Below, piece after piece: positions 34,657 to 43,519 of a DNA stretch of 64,000 nucleotides. Each line of letters starts with the position of its first letter. Within the stretch, counting starts at the first letter, position 1. A model generated the notes under the pieces. The model searched no databases and was not told where the DNA came from. It saw nothing but the letters and a program-made list of their open reading frames with translations. Source of the DNA: Actinopolymorpha sp. NPDC004070 (GTDB lineage: Bacteria; Actinomycetota; Actinomycetes; Propionibacteriales; Actinopolymorphaceae); NCBI RefSeq assembly GCF_040610475.1, contig NZ_JBEXMJ010000005.1:328479-392478 (forward strand), read 5' to 3'. Position numbers and translations under genes: made by a program.

Positions 34657-34804
34657 TGTCTCCCGGCTCACCTGCCGGCGATCTGCAGGTGCCAGCGCGC
34701 GGGCCGCCGGGCACGAAACCCGGTCGAACCGGGGCGTACTGGACGGCCGCTCCCCCGGTGGAGGCCGTCCGGTGTGTACCAGCCGGCGGAATACGCTGGC
34801 CGCC

Positions 34805-35596
34805 ATGACAACACCCGCACGTGTCGCCGTTCAGATCCAACCGCAGCACGCCGACTACGCCCAGATCCGGCGAGCGGTCGCGGCCGCCGAGGAGGCCGGG
34901 GTCGACGTCGTTTACAACTGGGACCACTTCTTCCCGCTGTCCGGTGAGCCGGACGGCCTGCACTTCGAATGCTGGACCATGCTCGGTGCGTGGGCCGAGG
35001 CGACCTCCCGGGTCGAGATCGGCGCCCTCGTCACCTGCAACAGCTACCGCAACCCCGAGTTGCTCGCCGACATGGCCCGCACCGTGGACCACATCAGCGA
35101 CGGCCGGCTGATCCTCGGCATCGGGGCCGGCTGGTTCGAGCGTGACTACACCGAGTACGGCTACGAGTTCGGCACCGCCGGCAGCCGGCTGAACGAGCTG
35201 TCCGCCGCCCTCCCCCGCATCACCGCACGGTGGGCGAAGCTCAACCCGAAGCCGACCCGCGACATCCCGATCCTGATCGGTGGCGGCGGGGAGAAGAAGA
35301 CGCTCCGCTACACCGCCGAGTACGCCTCGATCTGGCACGGCTTCGGCGACGCCGAGACGCTCAGCCACAAGCGCGAGGTCCTGGACCGCTGGTGCGGCGA
35401 GGTCGGCCGCGACCCGGCGCAGATCGAGCGCTCCGCCGGGGTCAGCGGCTCCCCCGACGAGGTGGCCGAGGGCATGGTGGCCGCGGGGATCACGCAGTTC
35501 ACGGTCGGGGTGTCCGGCCCGGACTACGACCTCGCCGAGGTCCGCGACTGGATCGACTGGCGCGACGACCACAACAAGCAACTCACCGCGAGCTGA
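34805..35596 (+). CDS. LLM-class F420-dependent oxidoreductase
   Basis: A 263-residue luciferase-like fold enzyme. It matches the F420-dependent group: AAAEEAGVDVVYNWDHFFPL, the LVTCNSYRNPELLADMARTVDHISDGRLILGIGAGW core and PILIGGGGEKKTLRY. F420 and not FMN is inferred from the family; the substrate is unknown. The start ATG at 34805 follows a purB-divergent gap of ~148 bases that includes an 8-bp hairpin (34741-34770). A terminator follows the gene. Confidence 0.87.
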   Translation: MTTPARVAVQIQPQHADYAQIRRAVAAAEEAGVDVVYNWDHFFPLSGEPDGLHFECWTMLGAWAEATSRVEIGALVTCNSYRNPELLADMARTVDHISDGRLILGIGAGWFERDYTEYGYEFGTAGSRLNELSAALPRITARWAKLNPKPTRDIPILIGGGGEKKTLRYTAEYASIWHGFGDAETLSHKREVLDRWCGEVGRDPAQIERSAGVSGSPDEVAEGMVAAGITQFTVGVSGPDYDLAEVRDWIDWRDDHNKQLTAS

Positions 35597-35617
35597 CCAC
35601 AGCACGTCCTACGTGAG

Positions 35618-35650
35618 GCGGTCCCGGCGCCGGCCAGGCGTCGGGACCGC
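35618..35650 (+). terminator. Hairpin downstream of the F420 oxidoreductase gene
   Basis: GCGGTCCCG (35618-35626) and CGGGACCGC (35642-35650) form a 9-bp stem with a 15-base loop, 22 bases after the stop. There is no T-tract. Confidence 0.6.
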
Positions 35651-35859
35651 TGTGCGTCCGGCCTCCCGCTGTCCGGCCTCCCGCCGTCCGCGCCTGTGTC
35701 ATGGGCAATTCCGCGAACACGCCAATCTCCGCTGCGGTGGGTGGTGCACCCGTAGCGTGGTGCGGGTACGCCGGAAGCGAACGCCGAACGACGCGGACCC
35801 ACCGCGCCGACCAGACCTCGACCGGAACAGACCGGACGAGACCGGAACCGGGGGCCACC

Positions 35860-36144
35860 ATGGACATGCCCGTCGTACGCAACTGCGCGGCCGACGCCTG
35901 CGCCTACAACCGCGACCAGGCCTGCCACGCGCTGGCCATCACGATCGGCGACTCGCAGATGGCCGCCTGCGACACCTTCTTCGGGATCCCCCGCAAGGGC
36001 GGGTCGCCGATGCCGGCGGGCCAGGTCGGCGCCTGCAAGATGGACGACTGCACGCACAACGTCGACCTGGAGTGCCAGGCGCCGGACATCAGCATCGGCC
36101 GGATGCGCGACTCCGCGGAGTGCATGACATACCAGCGCTCCTGA
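35860..36144 (+). CDS. DUF1540-type cysteine-rich small protein
   Basis: A 94-residue protein with two related Cys motifs: CAADACAYNRDQACHALAI and later CKMDDCTHNVDLECQAPDI. Each follows a Cx4CxxNx5C pattern, as in DUF1540 proteins, which probably bind a metal such as zinc. A further Cys lies in MAACDTF and another near the C-terminus (AECMTY). ATG 35860 gives the conserved MPVVRNC start; the longer reading frame to 35701 is not conserved. The ~200 bases before it contain only short ACCGGA repeats. The function is unknown. Confidence 0.75.
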   Translation: MDMPVVRNCAADACAYNRDQACHALAITIGDSQMAACDTFFGIPRKGGSPMPAGQVGACKMDDCTHNVDLECQAPDISIGRMRDSAECMTYQRS

Positions 36145-36190
36145 GTCACACCGGGAGCCACGGGCGCCCCGGCCGCGTCGAGCGCGCCGT

Positions 36191-37459
36191 TCACGACGTG
36201 GGTACGACGATCTCGCCCAGCGCTGCCTTCGCGGCGATGTCACTGCGGTGGTGCCCGCCCTCGACCGAGATCCGGGCCACCGCGTCGTAGACCCTGTCCC
36301 GCGCGAGCCGCAGGTCCGATCCGTACGCCGTCACCGCGAGCACCCGGCCGCCGGCGGTCACCAGCCGGCCGTCGGCGTCGCGTGCCGTGCCGGCGTGGAT
36401 GACGTCGACACCCTCCAGCCGGTCGGCCTCCTCCGCGCCCTCGATCGGGTCGCCGCGCCGGGCGCTCTCGGGGTACCCGGCGGAGGAGATCACCACGGTG
36501 ACCGCCGCGCCGTCCAGCCAGCGCGGCGGCTCGGCGCTGGCGAGATCCCCGGTTGCCGCGGCGTACAGCAGCCGCCCGAGCGGTGACTTCAGCAGCGCCA
36601 GCACGACCTGGGTCTCCGGGTCACCGAACCGGCAGTTGAACTCGATCACCCGGATACCGCGTGCGGTGAGCGCGAGCCCGGCGTAGAGAACGCCGACGAA
36701 CGGCGTTCCCCGGTGCCGCAGCTCGTCGACCGTGGGCTGCAGCACGCGCGCCACCACGTCGTCGACGAACCCAGGCGGCGTCCAGTCCAGCGGTGCATAC
36801 GCACCCATGCCGCCGGTGTTGGGCCCGGCGTCGCCCTCCCAGGCGCGCTTGAAGTCCTGCGCGGGAAGCAGGGGTAGGACCGTCGTTCCGTCACAGATGC
36901 CGAACAGCGACACCTCCGGGCCCGCGAGGTACTCCTCGACCACCACGCGTTCGCACCCGGCCGCGTGCGCGAGCGCCGCGTCCCGGTCCTCGGTGACCAC
37001 GACGCCCTTGCCGGCCGCGAGCCCGTCGTCCTTCACGACGTACGGCGGACCGAACGCGTCCAGCGCGGCGGCCACCTCCTCGGGCTTCTCGCACACGTGC
37101 GCCATCGCGGTGGGCACACCGGCGGCGGCCATGACCTCCTTGGCGAACGCCTTCGACCCCTCGATCCGGGCGGCCGCGGCGGACGGCCCGAAGCAGGCGA
37201 TCCCGCGGGCGCGTACCGCGTCGGCGGCACCGGCGACCAGCGGCGCCTCCGGCCCGATCACCACCAGGTCGACCCCCAGCCGGGCCGCGAGGTCGGCGAT
37301 GGCGGCGTTGTCGGCGAGGTCGAGCGGGTGCAGGTGCGCGAGCGGCTCCATGCCGACGTTCCCGGGCGCCGCGTGCAGGGCGGAGACCTCCGGATCGCGC
37401 GACAGGGCGAGAGCGAGCGCGTGCTCACGGCCACCGGACCCGACGAGGAGTACGTCCAT
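36191..37459 (-). CDS. purD: Phosphoribosylamine-glycine ligase (GAR synthetase)
   Basis: A 422-residue ATP-grasp enzyme for the second step of purine synthesis. Motifs: VLLVGSGGREHALALAL, APGNVGM, GPEAPLVAGAAD, FGPSAAAARIEGSKAFAKEVM, VVKDDGLAAGKGVVV and the metal-binding EFNCRFGDPETQVVL. AGGG lies eight bases before ATG 37459, so that start is preferred over GTG 37465. It is the last gene of a purA-NYN-purD run on the minus strand, 66 bases after the NYN gene. Confidence 0.96.
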   Translation of the reverse strand: MDVLLVGSGGREHALALALSRDPEVSALHAAPGNVGMEPLAHLHPLDLADNAAIADLAARLGVDLVVIGPEAPLVAGAADAVRARGIACFGPSAAAARIEGSKAFAKEVMAAAGVPTAMAHVCEKPEEVAAALDAFGPPYVVKDDGLAAGKGVVVTEDRDAALAHAAGCERVVVEEYLAGPEVSLFGICDGTTVLPLLPAQDFKRAWEGDAGPNTGGMGAYAPLDWTPPGFVDDVVARVLQPTVDELRHRGTPFVGVLYAGLALTARGIRVIEFNCRFGDPETQVVLALLKSPLGRLLYAAATGDLASAEPPRWLDGAAVTVVISSAGYPESARRGDPIEGAEEADRLEGVDVIHAGTARDADGRLVTAGGRVLAVTAYGSDLRLARDRVYDAVARISVEGGHHRSDIAAKAALGEIVVPTS

Positions 37460-37496
37460 GGCCACGACCCTAGCGAGCCCGCGAGGCGGTCAAACC

Positions 37497-37530
37497 TGAG
37501 GTCGGCACCGAGGTCGGCACTGAGGTCAGC
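37497..37530. repeat. 12-bp tandem repeat between the NYN gene and purD
   Basis: (T/C)GAGGTCGGCAC occurs at 37497-37508 and 37509-37520, and a partial third copy continues into the NYN stop codon region. Confidence 0.7.
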
Positions 37531-37918
37531 GCGGGTAGACGGTGCGCGGCCCGACCACCTCGGCGCCGAGCGCCTGGACGCGGTTTCGCAGTCCCCGGTC
37601 GGCGGTGACCACCACGACCCGCCGTCGGTCGGGTCCGGCCGAACGCACCAGGTCCACGATTGCGTCGTCGCCGGAGCCGCGCGCCGGAACGACGCGGACG
37701 GACGGCGTATCCGGCACGTCCCGCGCGGCGCCCTCGGTGACCAGCACCACCTCCGCCGGCGGGTCGACCACGCCGGGCAGCCCGGCAGCGGCGACGTCAG
37801 CGAGCGCGTCCCGGACCCGGGCGGCCGCACCGGAGCGGTCCCGCCACCAGCCGTCCGGCACCGAACCCATCACGTTGGCGGCGTCCACCACCACCAGCGT
37901 CGGCAGGTCAGCACTCAT
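37526..37918 (-). CDS. NYN-domain (PIN-like) predicted ribonuclease
   Basis: A 130-residue protein with the NYN/PIN-like core: LVVVDAANVMGSVPDGWW at the N-terminus, a central GSGDDAIVDLV and VVVVTADRGLRNRVQALGAEVVGP near the end. The Asp residues in these three blocks are the expected metal-binding acids of the fold. The start has a very strong ribosome-binding site (AAAGGAGGA). It lies 27 bases after purA and 66 before purD, so it is probably cotranscribed with purine genes. RNA cleavage is a family-based inference. Confidence 0.75.
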   Translation of the reverse strand: MSADLPTLVVVDAANVMGSVPDGWWRDRSGAAARVRDALADVAAAGLPGVVDPPAEVVLVTEGAARDVPDTPSVRVVPARGSGDDAIVDLVRSAGPDRRRVVVVTADRGLRNRVQALGAEVVGPRTVYPR

Positions 37919-37945
37919 CGGCCGGGTCCTCCTTTGGGCGCGTGC

Positions 37946-39229
<1,284 letters not shown>

Positions 39230-39320
39230 CAGAGTGGTCCTTCCGGTGGCGGTACTTGGGGCTGCGGTCACCGCGGGGCTTGAACATCGCCGTGCGGGCA
39301 CGCAGAATCGCAGATCACGG

Positions 39321-39340
39321 CCCTTGCGCGGGCAAGGGTA
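39321..39340 (-). promoter_or_regulatory. Palindrome over the purA -10 box
   Basis: CCCTTGC (39321-39327) and GCAAGGG (39332-39338) form a 7-bp palindrome with a 4-base centre. On the minus strand, TACCCT (39335-39340) reads as a -10 box for purA, so the palindrome would cover the start site. It could be an operator or a small 5' hairpin. Confidence 0.4.
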
Positions 39341-39468
39341 GTCGACGCTCGGACGAGGCTCCGGCAGTAGGGCCGCCGGGCGTCACCGGTGGCCTGGGTC
39401 GCATGCCGTGATCCGGGCCACGATCCGCAGGACAGCCTCTTCGAGGCAGTGACGGTAGGGTGCCGGAC

Positions 39469-40482
39469 GTGGAGTCCCTGCTCGTGGTGACCAACCCAGA
39501 CGGTGACGGTTCGGGCGACCAGGGGATCCCGGACTCGATCAGCGAGGCCATCGGCATCCTGCGCACACAGGCGGACGTCCATGTCTGCAAGGTGTCCATG
39601 CCGGGTGACCTGGACGGCGCCCTGCACCGCCGGGGCGGTCGCAAGATCGTGGTGGCCGGCGGCGACAGCGACCTGCACACCGTGGTCGGCGCGCTGCACA
39701 AGCGCAACGAACTCGACGACGCTGTCCTCGCGATCCTCCCGGACGGGCCGGAATCGGACTTCGCTCGGTCGGCGGGCATTCCCGACGACCCGGCACGAGC
39801 CGCCGAGGTCGTGCTTCACGGTGTGGAACGCCGGTTCGACCTGCTGGAGGACTGCCGCGGCGACATCGTGGTGAGCACCGTCCACCTCGGCGTCAGCGGA
39901 CGCCCGCACCGGCCGCGGATCTGGCCGATGCGGTCCGGGGAGGCCGACGTCGGCAGCTCCGGCGGCACAGTCGGCTCAGGCGGCGCCGACGGCGCGGGCC
40001 TGGCCGGGATCCCCGTGCTGGCCGCGCTGCACGCCCTGCACGACGCGGACCACCCACGCGCCCGGCCGTTCCACGTCCGGATCGAGGCCGACGACCAGGT
40101 GGTCACCGACTTCGACCGGCCCGTACTCCAGGTGGCCGTCACCAACTCCACGTCACCGTCACCGAACGCGGCGGCCGAGGGCACCGCGGGCTCCGACGAC
40201 GGGCCGGACCCGGACCGCTCGGCTGCGGATGCCGAACTCGCCGACGGGTACGTGGACGTCGTGGTCAACTTCGCGGTGGATCCGATCGCCCGGGCCCGCC
40301 GCGCACTGAAGCTCGGCCACGACAACGACGACGACACGGTGACGGTGCGGGCGCGCCGGGTGAGCGTGGCGGGACAGCGCTTCCGGCTCAACTCCGACGG
40401 ACAGGACAGCGGCACCGAACGCCGGTGCACCTGGAACGTCGTACCCCAGCGCCTGCGGGTGATCGTCCCGGCGGACAGCTGA
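39469..40482 (+). CDS. Diacylglycerol kinase-like (DAGK catalytic fold) protein
   Basis: A 337-residue protein with the lipid/diacylglycerol kinase fold. The N-terminal strand is LLVVTNPDGDGSG, and the nucleotide motif reads VVAGGDSDLHTVV (~60-72) where the family has GGDGT. LAILPDGPESDFARSAGIP replaces the usual LPLGTANDFAR. An acidic, Ser/Gly-rich stretch interrupts the C-terminal sandwich domain. The changed Gly-Thr suggests altered or lost catalysis. GTG 39469 lies 7 bases after TAGGGT (39456-39461), a leaderless start. It is divergent from purA. Confidence 0.75.
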   Translation: MESLLVVTNPDGDGSGDQGIPDSISEAIGILRTQADVHVCKVSMPGDLDGALHRRGGRKIVVAGGDSDLHTVVGALHKRNELDDAVLAILPDGPESDFARSAGIPDDPARAAEVVLHGVERRFDLLEDCRGDIVVSTVHLGVSGRPHRPRIWPMRSGEADVGSSGGTVGSGGADGAGLAGIPVLAALHALHDADHPRARPFHVRIEADDQVVTDFDRPVLQVAVTNSTSPSPNAAAEGTAGSDDGPDPDRSAADAELADGYVDVVVNFAVDPIARARRALKLGHDNDDDTVTVRARRVSVAGQRFRLNSDGQDSGTERRCTWNVVPQRLRVIVPADS

Positions 40483-40484
40483 CG

Positions 40485-40600
40485 GTCAGCGCCGTCGGGC
40501 TCGGCGGGATGCCGATGTCCGCGAGTCCGTCGGCGCGCTCCGCGACCTGCTGGACGCCGGCAAGATCGCGATGGCCGGGCGGCCGGAGGTAAGCCAGTGA
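40485..40600 (+). pseudogene. Fragments of an aldo/keto reductase
   Basis: Directly after the DAGK-like gene, one frame (40485-40520) reads VSAVGLGGMPMS, like the N-terminus of aldo/keto reductases. The frame shifted by two (from 40523) reads ESVGALRDLLDAGKIAMAG, like the family's central ETVGAL..L...GKI segment, and ends at 40600. Both are short, so this is a tentative call of a decayed gene with a large internal deletion. Confidence 0.4.
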
Positions 40601-40602
40601 GG

Positions 40603-41019
40603 TCAGCCGGCGAGGCCGAGTTCCTTGGCGGCGGTGGCGCTGGACTCGGCCAGGAACGCCGAGCAGCGTTCGGCCTCGTCCGCCTCGCCGATCGAACCGG
40701 CGGCCTTGGCCAGTGCGGCGAGCGCGCGAAGGAAGCCGCGGTTCGGTGTGTGCTCCCACGGCACCGGGCCGTGGCCGCGCCATCCGCTTCGCCGCAGCGA
40801 GTCCAGGCCGCGGTGGTAGCCGACCCGGGCGTACGCGTAGGCGTCCAGGTCGCGCCCCTCGTCGAGCGCGCGCTCGGCCAGCAGCGCCCAGGCGAGGGAG
40901 TACGTCGGGTGGGCGCGGGCGACGTCGGCGGCGTCCGTGCCCTCGTCCAGGGCGGCGCGCGCGGCGGTGTCCTCCGGGAGTTCGGTGGCGGGCGGCTCGC
41001 CCAGCAGGTTCGTGCTCAT
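40603..41019 (-). CDS. DUF3151-family protein
   Basis: A 138-residue cytoplasmic protein of a family conserved across actinobacteria. It begins MSTNLLGEPPATELPED and contains VARAHPTYSLAWALLAERAL, AYAYARVGYHRGLDSLRRSGWRGHGPVPWEHTPNRGFLRAL and a C-terminal helix. The pattern of helices resembles a degenerate TPR. Its place near fba and purA matches mycobacteria (Rv0360c, as I recall). AGGA lies about eight bases before the ATG. The function is unknown. Confidence 0.85.
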   Translation of the reverse strand: MSTNLLGEPPATELPEDTAARAALDEGTDAADVARAHPTYSLAWALLAERALDEGRDLDAYAYARVGYHRGLDSLRRSGWRGHGPVPWEHTPNRGFLRALAALAKAAGSIGEADEAERCSAFLAESSATAAKELGLAG

Positions 41020-41258
41020 GCGCCCATCCTGCCGCCTACGCGACTGCCTCCCCGCGCCGCCCGGTCTGCACACCTCCAGGCGGGTGCGATGCGCCGGACA
41101 TGGTCGCGGCGACGCCCCTCGTAGGCCCAGGGTTACCGGGTCGTCCGAAGCGTCGCCGCTGTCCATTAAGTTTCACGGACCTGGCGAAACGCGCGCAATA
41201 CTTCAAGCCGGGAGAGTTCCCGGTAATCCTGGCCGGATACGGCCGTCGTACCACGACG

Positions 41259-41294
41259 CGGGTAAACGTTGATCAAACTGCCGGGTAAACGTTG
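41259..41294. repeat. Direct repeat CGGGTAAACGTTG
   Basis: CGGGTAAACGTTG occurs at 41259-41271 and 41282-41294, 23 bases apart, in the 442-base gap between fba and the DUF3151 gene. The core AAACGTT resembles a half of LacI-type operators. Apart from this repeat and the fba terminator, the gap 41020-41461 shows nothing I can support. Confidence 0.5.
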
Positions 41295-41329
41295 CACATC
41301 GTCAGCCAATGCCCCGCTGAGAGAACGCA

Positions 41330-41363
41330 AGGAGCCAGGACGGTGAACACCGTCCTGGCTCCT
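41330..41363 (-). terminator. Terminator of fba
   Basis: A perfect 15-bp stem (41330-41344 with 41349-41363) with a 4-base loop lies ~100 bases past the fba stop. It is the strongest hairpin in the window; on the minus strand it is followed by TTGCG. Confidence 0.85.
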
Positions 41364-41461
41364 GCATGTTCGAACGAAGCGCTCAATCCAGCTGTCGCCG
41401 ACCCGAGCCGGCACCGGGCACCGGGGCACGGCCGGCCCTCGAGGAGGCCGGCCCGGAGGCG

Positions 41462-42487
41462 TCACTTCCCGAGCGTCGTACCGGTCGAGCGGAGGTTCTC
41501 GCAGGCCTCGACGACCCGCTTGGCCATCGTCGCCTCGGCGGCCTTGCCGTACGCCCGCGGGTCGTACGCCTTCTTGTCGCCGACCTCGCCGTCGACCTTC
41601 AGCACGCCGTCGTAGTTGCGGAACATGTGGTCGACCACGCCGCGGGTGAAGGCGTACTGCGTGTCGGTGTCGATGTTCATCTTCACCACGCCGTAGTCGA
41701 GCGCGGAGCGGATCTCCTCCAGCAGCGAGCCGGAGCCGCCGTGGAAGACCAGGTCGAACGGCTTCTCCTTGCCGTACTTCGCGCCGACCGCCTCCTGGAT
41801 CTCCTTCAGGATCTCCGGGCGCAGCTTGACGTTGCCCGGCTTGTAGACGCCGTGCACGTTGCCGAACGTCAGTGCGGTGATGTAGCGGCCGTGCTCGCCC
41901 AGGCCGAGCTCCTCGACCGTGCGCAGGCCGTCGCCGACGGTCGTGTAGAGCTTGTCGTCGATCGCGCCGACGATGCCGTCCTCCTCGCCACCGACCACGC
42001 CGACCTCGATCTCGAGGATGACCCGGGCCGCGGCCGCCTTGGCCAGCAGGTCCTTGGCGATCTGGAGGTTCTCCTCCAGCGGCACCGCCGAGCCGTCCCA
42101 CATGTGCGACTGGAACAGCGGCTCCTCACCGCGCTTCACCCGCTCCGCCGACAGCTCCAGCAGCGGCCGGACGAACTTGTCCAGCTTGTCCTTCGGGCAG
42201 TGGTCGGTGTGCAGGGCGACGTTGACGGGGTAGCCCTTGGCGACCTCGCGGGCGTACGCCGCGAACGCGGCCGCACCGGTGACCATGTTCTTCACCGTGG
42301 AGCCGGACAGGAACTCCGCGCCTCCGGTGGAGACCTGGACGATGCCGTCGCTCTCCGCCTCGGCGAACCCCCGGAGCGCAGCGTTCAGCGTCTGCGACGA
42401 GGTGACGTTGATGGCCGGGTAGGCGAACGCGCCCTCCTTGGCGCGGTCGAGCATCTCGGCGTAGGCCTCAGGCGTGGCAACAGGCAT
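41462..42487 (-). CDS. fba: Class II fructose-bisphosphate aldolase
   Basis: A 341-residue zinc-dependent aldolase of glycolysis and gluconeogenesis. Zinc ligands and substrate residues lie in NVALHTDHCPKDKLDKF, LEIEVGVVGGEEDGIVG, LTFGNVHGVYKPGNVKL, LVFHGGSGS and KMNIDTDTQYAFT. Length and sequence fit the long class IIa form found in actinobacteria. ATG 42487 has GAGGAG five to six bases upstream. A strong terminator follows. The gene stands alone between DUF3151 and a GntR regulator. Confidence 0.97.
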   Translation of the reverse strand: MPVATPEAYAEMLDRAKEGAFAYPAINVTSSQTLNAALRGFAEAESDGIVQVSTGGAEFLSGSTVKNMVTGAAAFAAYAREVAKGYPVNVALHTDHCPKDKLDKFVRPLLELSAERVKRGEEPLFQSHMWDGSAVPLEENLQIAKDLLAKAAAARVILEIEVGVVGGEEDGIVGAIDDKLYTTVGDGLRTVEELGLGEHGRYITALTFGNVHGVYKPGNVKLRPEILKEIQEAVGAKYGKEKPFDLVFHGGSGSLLEEIRSALDYGVVKMNIDTDTQYAFTRGVVDHMFRNYDGVLKVDGEVGDKKAYDPRAYGKAAEATMAKRVVEACENLRSTGTTLGK

Positions 42488-42614
42488 GGGCGCTCCTCGA
42501 ACTGGTCTGTCGGTCCTGCTCACGCCAAGTATCGCCGAGGCGACCGGGCCGGGGCAGGCCACCCTCCGGCTCAGCGCGTCGCGGGCACCCGGCGGACCTC
42601 CCCGCACTCCGCGG

Positions 42615-43382
42615 TCAGCGGCCCGGCTGCCAGGGGACCCGGCCGGCGTCGCTGGCCCGGGCGAGGTCGATGTGCACCTGGTAACGGTCGCCGCGGTACC
42701 AGGAGGTGATCTGTTCGACCGGCCGGCCGCGGGCGGTGGAGGTGCGGTCCAGCACCAGCAGCGGGGCGCCCACGGTGACACCGAGGATCCGGGCGGTCTG
42801 CGCGTCGGCCACCTCCGAGCGGAGGGCCTGCTTGGCCGCGTCGATCACCACGCCGTACGACCGGGAGAGCACGGCGTACAGCGACTGGGACAGGTCGCGG
42901 TCGAGCAGGCCGGGCGCCCGGTCGGCGGCGTACCAACCGTCCTCCAGCGCCATCGGCACGCCGTCGGCGATCCGCAGGCGTTCGACGCGGTAGGCGGTCC
43001 GGGCGGCGGTGAGTCCCAGCGCACGGCGGACCGGCGCCGGCGGAACGGCCTCGATCGAGCGCAGCACCACGGTCGCCGGCTCGTGGCCGCGGCGGCGCAT
43101 GTCCTCGGTGAACGACGTGAGCTCCAGCATCGAGTCGACCCGGGGTGCCGCGACGAACGTGCCCTTGCCCCGCACGCGGTAGAGGCGGCCCTCGGAGACC
43201 AGCTGGCCGATCGCCTCCCGCACCGTCATCCGGGACACCCGGTGCGCGGCCATCAGGTCGCGCTCGGACGGGATCGCCGCGTCCGGGGAGAGCTCGGTCT
43301 CGATCAGCGACTCCAGGATCCGCCGCAGCTGCGCGTGTTTGGGCACCGGACCGTCGGTGACCACCCGGTGACGTTCGTCCAC
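42615..43382 (-). CDS. GntR-family regulator (HutC subfamily, UTRA domain)
   Basis: A 255-residue transcription factor. The winged HTH (~15-80) reads AAIPSERDLMAAHRVSRMTVREAIGQLVSEGRLYRVRGKGTFVA. A UTRA ligand-binding domain follows (~95-250), ending LLVLDRTSTARGRPVEQITSWYRGDRYQVHI. Members that sit beside SIS-domain isomerases, such as DasR/NagR, respond to amino-sugar phosphates; that is inferred here from the divergent SIS gene. GTG 43382 has GGAGG eight bases upstream. Confidence 0.87.
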   Translation of the reverse strand: MDERHRVVTDGPVPKHAQLRRILESLIETELSPDAAIPSERDLMAAHRVSRMTVREAIGQLVSEGRLYRVRGKGTFVAAPRVDSMLELTSFTEDMRRRGHEPATVVLRSIEAVPPAPVRRALGLTAARTAYRVERLRIADGVPMALEDGWYAADRAPGLLDRDLSQSLYAVLSRSYGVVIDAAKQALRSEVADAQTARILGVTVGAPLLVLDRTSTARGRPVEQITSWYRGDRYQVHIDLARASDAGRVPWQPGR

Positions 43383-43519
43383 CGTCGGCACCTCCCGTCC
43401 GGGCCGCCCGCCAGGCGTTCTAGGGTCGCTCCGACACCGTGAGCAGCCTCGTCGCGAGCATCGTGCCACGACGGGGTGTGCCCACACACGAGCCTCGCTG
43501 ATGATTTCGGAGTCGCCGC

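Noticed and set aside
43383-43519. DasR-type (dre) operator between the GntR regulator and the SIS gene
   Set aside because: No ACTGGTCTAGACCA-like palindrome is present; only a TCTAG core occurs.
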